Positions 4,451-5,853 of a stretch of DNA of 5,853 nucleotides are shown here, piece by piece (within the stretch, counting starts at the first letter, position 1; each line of letters starts with the position of its first letter). The notes below the pieces were generated by a model. The model worked only from the letters and a program-made list of their open reading frames with translations, did no database searches and had not been told where the DNA came from. A program made the position numbers and the translations under genes. Source of the DNA: CAZMUD01 sp964569715 (GTDB taxonomy: Bacteria; Chloroflexota; Dehalococcoidia; Dehalococcoidales; UBA2162); contig CAZMUD010000069.1 of the NCBI GenBank assembly GCA_964569715.1, positions 1-5,853 of the forward strand, in the 5' to 3' direction.

Positions 4451-5853
4451 TGTGATTTTAGTGGTAGATATGCTCAGGGGCTTCCTGGAGGAGGGCTATC
4501 CCCTGTATTGTGGGGCTAGAGCCCGCCGTATAATCCCTAGCGTGCAAAGTCTCCTGGAGCAGGAACTCGCTCAGAACTCTAAGGTATTCTTCCTTTGCGA
4601 CCATCACGCTCCCGATGACCCTGAATTCAAGATGTTTCCCCCGCACTGTATTGAGGGCACTGTCGAGGCAGAGGTCATTCCCGAACTAGCCGCCTATCAG
4701 GGAGAAGTAATACCTAAAAGACGTTTCAGCGGCTTCTTTGATACACCGCTCGAGAAGAAACTGAACCAGCTTAAGCCGGAGAAGTTGATTGTCTGTGGTG
4801 TCTGCACCAATATTTGCGTATTGCACACTGCGGCCGATGCCAGGAATCGCGACTATCAGGTAGAGGTGCCTGTTGACTGCGTTGCCTCCTTTGATGAAAA
4901 AGCACACCACTTTGCCCTGGAGCACATGGAGAAGACGCTAGGGGTAAAGCTAACCAGCGTGAGGACTAGCCAGATTAAGCCAGCTAAATTTGAGCCTACT
5001 GAGGCTGTCTTATCGGGGGAGGCGACTGATGTTTACTTCGCCCACACCATAGAGATATTGCGTCATGAGGCACTTAATCCGGTAGCCACTATGGAGGTAT
5101 TTTCCAGTCGGGCGGGAATACTCTGCGGCATAGAAGAGGTCAAGGCTTTACTGGCCCAGGTTCTGCCGGAGGGTAATCGTGAGGTATGGGCTCTGGCTGA
5201 GGGTAAGGCAATGGACAGAAAGGAAGCGGTGTTGCGCATAACGGCACCCTATCAAAGTTATGGGGTGTATGAAACAGCCATAGATGGTATCCTAGCCCAC
5301 TGTAGTGGTTGGGCAACGGCAGCCAGGGAGTGTGTGGAAGCCGCTCGCGGAATACCCGTCATCAGCTTCGGTGTCCGCCACGTGCACCCCTCAGTAGTGA
5401 GCGTGATGGACTACGCAGCAATTATCGGTGGCTGTGCCGGCTGCTCCAGTGTGGCTGGTGCCAGGCTGGCTGGCATTGAACCATCAGGGACTATGCCTCA
5501 TGCCCTGATAATAATTATGGGAGATACAGTCAAGGCTACTTTAGCCTTTGACAAGTATATGCCGCCCGGGGTACCCCGTGTGTCTCTGGTTGACACCTTT
5601 AAGGATGAGGCTGAAGAAAGCCTGCTGGTAGCTCAGGCACTGGGTGATAGGCTTAATAGCGTGCGACTTGATACCCCCGGCGAGCGGGGTGGGGTTACTC
5701 CCGACCTGGTCAAAGAGGTGAGAGCCAGACTGGATTTAGCCGGCTTTAACAAGTTAGGGATTTTTGTCAGCGGCGGCATTAACCCCGAGCGCATTACCTA
5801 CTTTATTGAGAATGGGGCTCCAGTTGATGGCTTTGGTGTCGGCAGCTATATCA
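4443..5853 (+). CDS. pncA-pncB: Nicotinamidase-nicotinate phosphoribosyltransferase fusion (3' end beyond window)
   Basis: A single frame of 470 codons, without a stop, runs off the window end. Residues 1-175 are an isochorismatase-fold nicotinamidase: D9 in ILVVDM, K92 in PKRRFSG and C125 in GVCTNICV form the expected catalytic triad, with D53, H55 and H68 (in FPPHC) as metal ligands. After a short linker, residues about 183-470 are a nicotinate phosphoribosyltransferase: FSSRAGILCG (220-229), SGWATAAREC (288-297), FGVRHVHP (309-316), GTMPHA with H353 (349-354), LVDTFKDE (382-389), VRLDTPGERGG (407-417), VSGGIN (442-447) and GFGVGSYI (463-470). LDTP in place of LDSGD is like archaeal-type enzymes. 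Together the parts would convert nicotinamide to nicotinate and then, with PRPP, to nicotinate mononucleotide (NAD salvage). All expected nicotinamidase residues are present, so both halves are probably active. The ATG has AAGGA 8 nt upstream, and an in-frame TGA at 4413 prevents a longer start. About 50-100 residues are likely missing at the end. Confidence 0.9.
   Translation, partial: MANVILVVDMLRGFLEEGYPLYCGARARRIIPSVQSLLEQELAQNSKVFFLCDHHAPDDPEFKMFPPHCIEGTVEAEVIPELAAYQGEVIPKRRFSGFFDTPLEKKLNQLKPEKLIVCGVCTNICVLHTAADARNRDYQVEVPVDCVASFDEKAHHFALEHMEKTLGVKLTSVRTSQIKPAKFEPTEAVLSGEATDVYFAHTIEILRHEALNPVATMEVFSSRAGILCGIEEVKALLAQVLPEGNREVWALAEGKAMDRKEAVLRITAPYQSYGVYETAIDGILAHCSGWATAARECVEAARGIPVISFGVRHVHPSVVSVMDYAAIIGGCAGCSSVAGARLAGIEPSGTMPHALIIIMGDTVKATLAFDKYMPPGVPRVSLVDTFKDEAEESLLVAQALGDRLNSVRLDTPGERGGVTPDLVKEVRARLDLAGFNKLGIFVSGGINPERITYFIENGAPVDGFGVGSYI

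Noticed and set aside
4458..4925. Two minus-strand open frames (4458-4646 and 4686-4925)
   Set aside because: They are opposite the nicotinamidase domain, whose catalytic residues all lie on the + strand; no family features are seen.

Overview
The window reads as an ordinary chromosomal stretch of a bacterium, with every supported gene on the + strand, close gene spacing, good Shine-Dalgarno sites and mixed, moderate-GC codon use. The protein style (short Lrp/AsnC regulator beside a type I aminotransferase, archaeal-like nicotinate phosphoribosyltransferase, 515-residue PurH) suggests an uncultured Chloroflexota, probably Dehalococcoidia. This placement is inferred from sequence style and was not checked by any search.

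Layout: (1) 2-484, an Lrp/AsnC-family regulator, followed after 43 nt by (2) 528-1730, a PLP-dependent class I/II aminotransferase, whose stop codon overlaps the start of (3) 1730-1927, a 65-residue two-helix membrane protein. (4) 1928-2104 has no ordinary gene. It holds an AT-rich inverted repeat and an open 45-codon reading frame that looks like the extreme C-terminus of an AIR-synthase-type protein (PurM/HypE superfamily), so it is probably a gene remnant. (5) 2105-2659 is a small class I SAM methyltransferase. (6) 2691-4238 is a complete purH, catalysing the last two steps of IMP synthesis. (7) 4239-4442 is a structured intergenic region with a twice-repeated GC-rich hairpin unit, a 13-bp perfect hairpin, an overlapping G-quadruplex motif, a perfect extended Shine-Dalgarno and a 12-codon leader ORF. 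(8) 4443 to the window end is one continuous reading frame fusing a nicotinamidase (isochorismatase-fold) domain to a nicotinate phosphoribosyltransferase domain, cut off by the window edge.

Functionally, the left third is a regulator/aminotransferase/membrane-protein cluster for amino-acid metabolism, and the right two thirds concern nucleotides: purine synthesis (PurH) and NAD salvage (nicotinamide to nicotinate to nicotinate mononucleotide in one polypeptide). The most noteworthy items are the fused NAD-salvage enzyme, its unusual leader region, and the AIR-synthase remnant. No mobile element, CRISPR array, tRNA or rRNA was seen.
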